64,000 nt of DNA from Acidimicrobiales bacterium. Its GTDB lineage: Bacteria > Actinomycetota > Acidimicrobiia > Acidimicrobiales > SZUA-35. The notes beneath the pieces were generated by a model. That model did not search any database. It saw only the letters and a list, made by a program, of their open reading frames with translations, and was not told where the DNA came from. Shown here one piece after another: positions 62,221-64,000 of the stretch (its first letter is position 1; every line of letters starts with the position of its first letter). A program made the translations under genes and the position numbers. The stretch is taken from positions 124,001 through 188,000 of the forward strand of contig JAHDDW010000002.1 in NCBI GenBank assembly GCA_020629155.1, read 5' to 3'.

Positions 62221-63474
62221 CTAGTATTCACGCAAGATTTTCTGCGTCATCTTATTGATAACCTGTTCGACTCTTTGCAGCGCAGGATACGGGCCATGCT
62301 TTTCTTCAAAGTCGGTCTTCACTATGTCAAGGTGTCGTCTAATCGAAGTCCCCATTTTTGTTACTAACGCATCAAAATACGAGGGTTTAATACGGCACTC
62401 TTTCGCAAGGGCATGCATATGTTCCTTGGTTATTCTTCCAGGATCAAACTCGCCGCCAATCGAAAAAGCCATTTTTGCATCAATGTGATCGATCGCTCGC
62501 GTGCACACCAGATCATAAAAAGGAGCCAAAGAAAGACTGCCGTTTTCGCCGTAAAGCAACGATATATTTTTGGCATGGCCATCAGAGTTGCCGCACAATA
62601 AATTAAAGACTAACCACTGCAGCAAGCTTTCACTGTCATCTATTGGGTTCGCACACACTTCCCTCACAAGTTCTAAGCATTGAGCAAATGAAGGACCGTT
62701 AAATGCCTGATACTTGTTATTGTGACTCAAGCCAAGAGCCTGACAGAAGTCTTCCTGATGCCTGCGCTGGACGGTGGCTCCGTTTTGGAGCCGGTCATAG
62801 CGTTCAACCAACAAATATCTGTTCGATTGAGATCCATAGAAACCACAAGCAACTACTGGCAGTGCGCAGGATCGGGCAAGTTCTGTTAAAAAATATTCAT
62901 ATGCTGGCACGTTAGAATAACCGGCAATTTCAAATTTTATAATATGGTTCGAAGCTGCTGATTTTTGAGGTAAATAAAAGTTTGCACCATCGTAATAAAC
63001 TGCTAACTTCTCTTGAGCTCCAGCAAGAGAAAGCCTAGGCAGGTTCCCTTGTGCCCATGGTTTGAGTGTTGACCCTTTAGAAAATAGTATGTCTTCAAAC
63101 TGTTGATCATTCAATTTTTTATACGAACCATCAGTCGTGTTTTGTTCTTTCTCTGGGAGAATAGTTAAAGCTCCAGCACATTCACTGCCTAAAGACCGCA
63201 GTAAATCAAAATCTGTATCTGGAATCTTTAGATTTCTGCAAAGACGATCCCTTGCATTGCCCTCGGGTAACAAGTTGCTGAAGAAACGGTGGGCTACCCC
63301 CTCAGAACTTGAATAATAAGTTGTTTTAAGAGGCATTCGTTGAGAAATGCCATATCCAGATTTTTGCCATGACTCCGCATACCTGAAATCCATTATTCCT
63401 GAAACATCACGAGTTATAGACCCTACTATTTGGTCCTGCATCCAGACAGACAACTCGCTAGTGTCACTCATCAA
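62221..63474 (-). CDS. hipA: HipA-type Ser/Thr kinase toxin
   Basis: 417 residues. The N-subdomain (SVWMQDQIVGSITRDVSGIM) and Gly-rich SLAGAQEKLAVYYDG, then the ATP loop, RYLLVERYDR, the catalytic NLLCGNSDGHAKNISLLYG (N-x-D-x-H-x-K-N), and LAPFYDLVCT, the DFD-type metal site. HipA phosphorylates GltX and induces dormancy when unneutralised. It overlaps hipB by 11 bases. Confidence 0.93.
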   Translation of the reverse strand: MMSDTSELSVWMQDQIVGSITRDVSGIMDFRYAESWQKSGYGISQRMPLKTTYYSSSEGVAHRFFSNLLPEGNARDRLCRNLKIPDTDFDLLRSLGSECAGALTILPEKEQNTTDGSYKKLNDQQFEDILFSKGSTLKPWAQGNLPRLSLAGAQEKLAVYYDGANFYLPQKSAASNHIIKFEIAGYSNVPAYEYFLTELARSCALPVVACGFYGSQSNRYLLVERYDRLQNGATVQRRHQEDFCQALGLSHNNKYQAFNGPSFAQCLELVREVCANPIDDSESLLQWLVFNLLCGNSDGHAKNISLLYGENGSLSLAPFYDLVCTRAIDHIDAKMAFSIGGEFDPGRITKEHMHALAKECRIKPSYFDALVTKMGTSIRRHLDIVKTDFEEKHGPYPALQRVEQVINKMTQKILREY

Positions 63475-63712
63475 TAGCTACTTTTGTTTCATGATTTCTT
63501 GACTGAATCACAACTTCTAAGCCAAGACTGTGTAGCACTTCCAGCGTCTTGCCAAGATGCGCCGACTTCTTTCCTCGTTCAAGCTCTGACAGAAACCGTG
63601 TTCCAAGTGTTGTAAGTCCAGAAACTTGCTCTAATGTAATCGCATTGGACTTTCTGAAACTTCTAATAACACTTCCCAGCTCTTCAGATGTACGAACTTT
63701 TTTAACAACCAT
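63464..63712 (-). CDS. hipB: HipB antitoxin/autorepressor
   Basis: 82 residues. Helix-turn-helix LGSVIRSFRKSNAITLEQVS, GLTTLGTRFLSELERGKKSA at residues 12-60, and a short C-terminal strand LEVVIQSRN. It binds operators upstream and neutralises HipA. Start ATG six bases after the first operator; the only plausible ribosome-binding sequence (GGGA) is inside that operator. Confidence 0.92.
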   Translation of the reverse strand: MVVKKVRTSEELGSVIRSFRKSNAITLEQVSGLTTLGTRFLSELERGKKSAHLGKTLEVLHSLGLEVVIQSRNHETKVAIDE

Positions 63713-63717
63713 AAGTA

Positions 63718-63828
63718 TCCCGATCGGTAAAATTCATATCCACTATAGCAAAGAATCCATATTTTTTACCGATCGGTACAAATGTCACTATTTTAGGATT
63801 CTCAAGTAGATTTTTGTCCCGATCGGTA
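63718..63828. promoter_or_regulatory. Three operators upstream of hipBA
   Basis: TCCCGATCGGTA at 63718-63729, TACCGATCGGTA (perfect palindrome) at 63767-63778, and TCCCGATCGGTA at 63817-63828, spaced 49 and 50 bases. The middle one lies in the -35 region of a minus-strand promoter with TATAGT as -10. The first overlaps the hipB ribosome-binding region. HipB dimers binding all three could loop DNA. Confidence 0.85.
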
Positions 63829-64000
63829 AACAATCCAGTTGTCAAATCTCAAAAGAGTCGGTTTTTACAACAAGCTAACGTTGTCAAAAACTTTTGCACC
63901 CACATAACACAGTTAAATATATTTAAAAAAAATTGCAAGTAACTAATAGCATTTTAGTTTCCTTGAGCAGAATCATCAGATGTTAGCGTTAACGTTTGCT

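Overview
The window looks like a chromosomal piece of a moderate-GC member of the Actinomycetota, probably class Acidimicrobiia. The clues are the block of a zinc metalloprotease of the F420-associated family plus tilS, a zinc-finger-free topA with a long Lys/Ala tail beside tmk and holB, sensor-type Ser/Thr kinases, and many GTG/TTG starts with 4-base stop/start overlaps. No 16S rRNA or other decisive marker is present, so the class is an inference.

Layout. 1-2936: heme genes hemA-hemC-hemD in one overlapping operon behind a small membrane protein. 3171-9217: a broken DUF4143 ATPase, a MOSC protein, a possible EspG-like protein, a secreted CAP protein, an EgtD-like methyltransferase and a TrmB-type regulator. 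9235-17473: a degenerate 2-hydroxyacid dehydrogenase divergent from that regulator, DUF503, a META lipoprotein, a frameshifted glycosyltransferase, a GNAT/EamA pair and a TPR protein. 17570-24956: toxin-antitoxin material (HipBA relic, HEPN/MNT, ParDE-like) around a tRNA-modification operon (iscS, mnmA, tsaC, a phosphoribosyltransferase). 25109-29290: a gene graveyard of frameshifted and truncated fragments, including a duplicated end of the SulP gene. 29148-36881: SulP transporter, two tandem kinases, secreted proteins, mog and pyrC. 37113-42975: DUF3800-like gene, beta-propeller, tRNA-Ala, tilS and the metalloprotease.

43216-47548 holds a compact four-gene pathway (PLP aminotransferase, HAD phosphatase, Rossmann dehydrogenase, SAM methyltransferase) behind a 21-bp inverted repeat; its product is unknown to me. 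47657-48154 is a peroxiredoxin with a palindrome in its promoter.

48967-52983 is a small genomic island in tRNA-Thr(CGT): a 44-bp direct repeat of the tRNA 3' half flanks a truncated tyrosine integrase and four tightly packed genes on the tRNA strand (unknown protein; P-loop NTPase fused to a 3-hydroxyanthranilate-dioxygenase-like cupin; stand-alone PurH-like IMP-cyclohydrolase domain; HD phosphohydrolase). The operon begins 20 bases after the tRNA with no ATG. This is the best candidate in the window for an undescribed system; its function (nucleotide-linked chemistry, possibly defence) is inference.

53094-60959 carries holB, tmk and topA, with a Tad/TadE-like pseudopilin cluster inserted between holB and tmk. 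61157-63828 holds a membrane protein with an abnormal start and an intact hipBA module with three operators.
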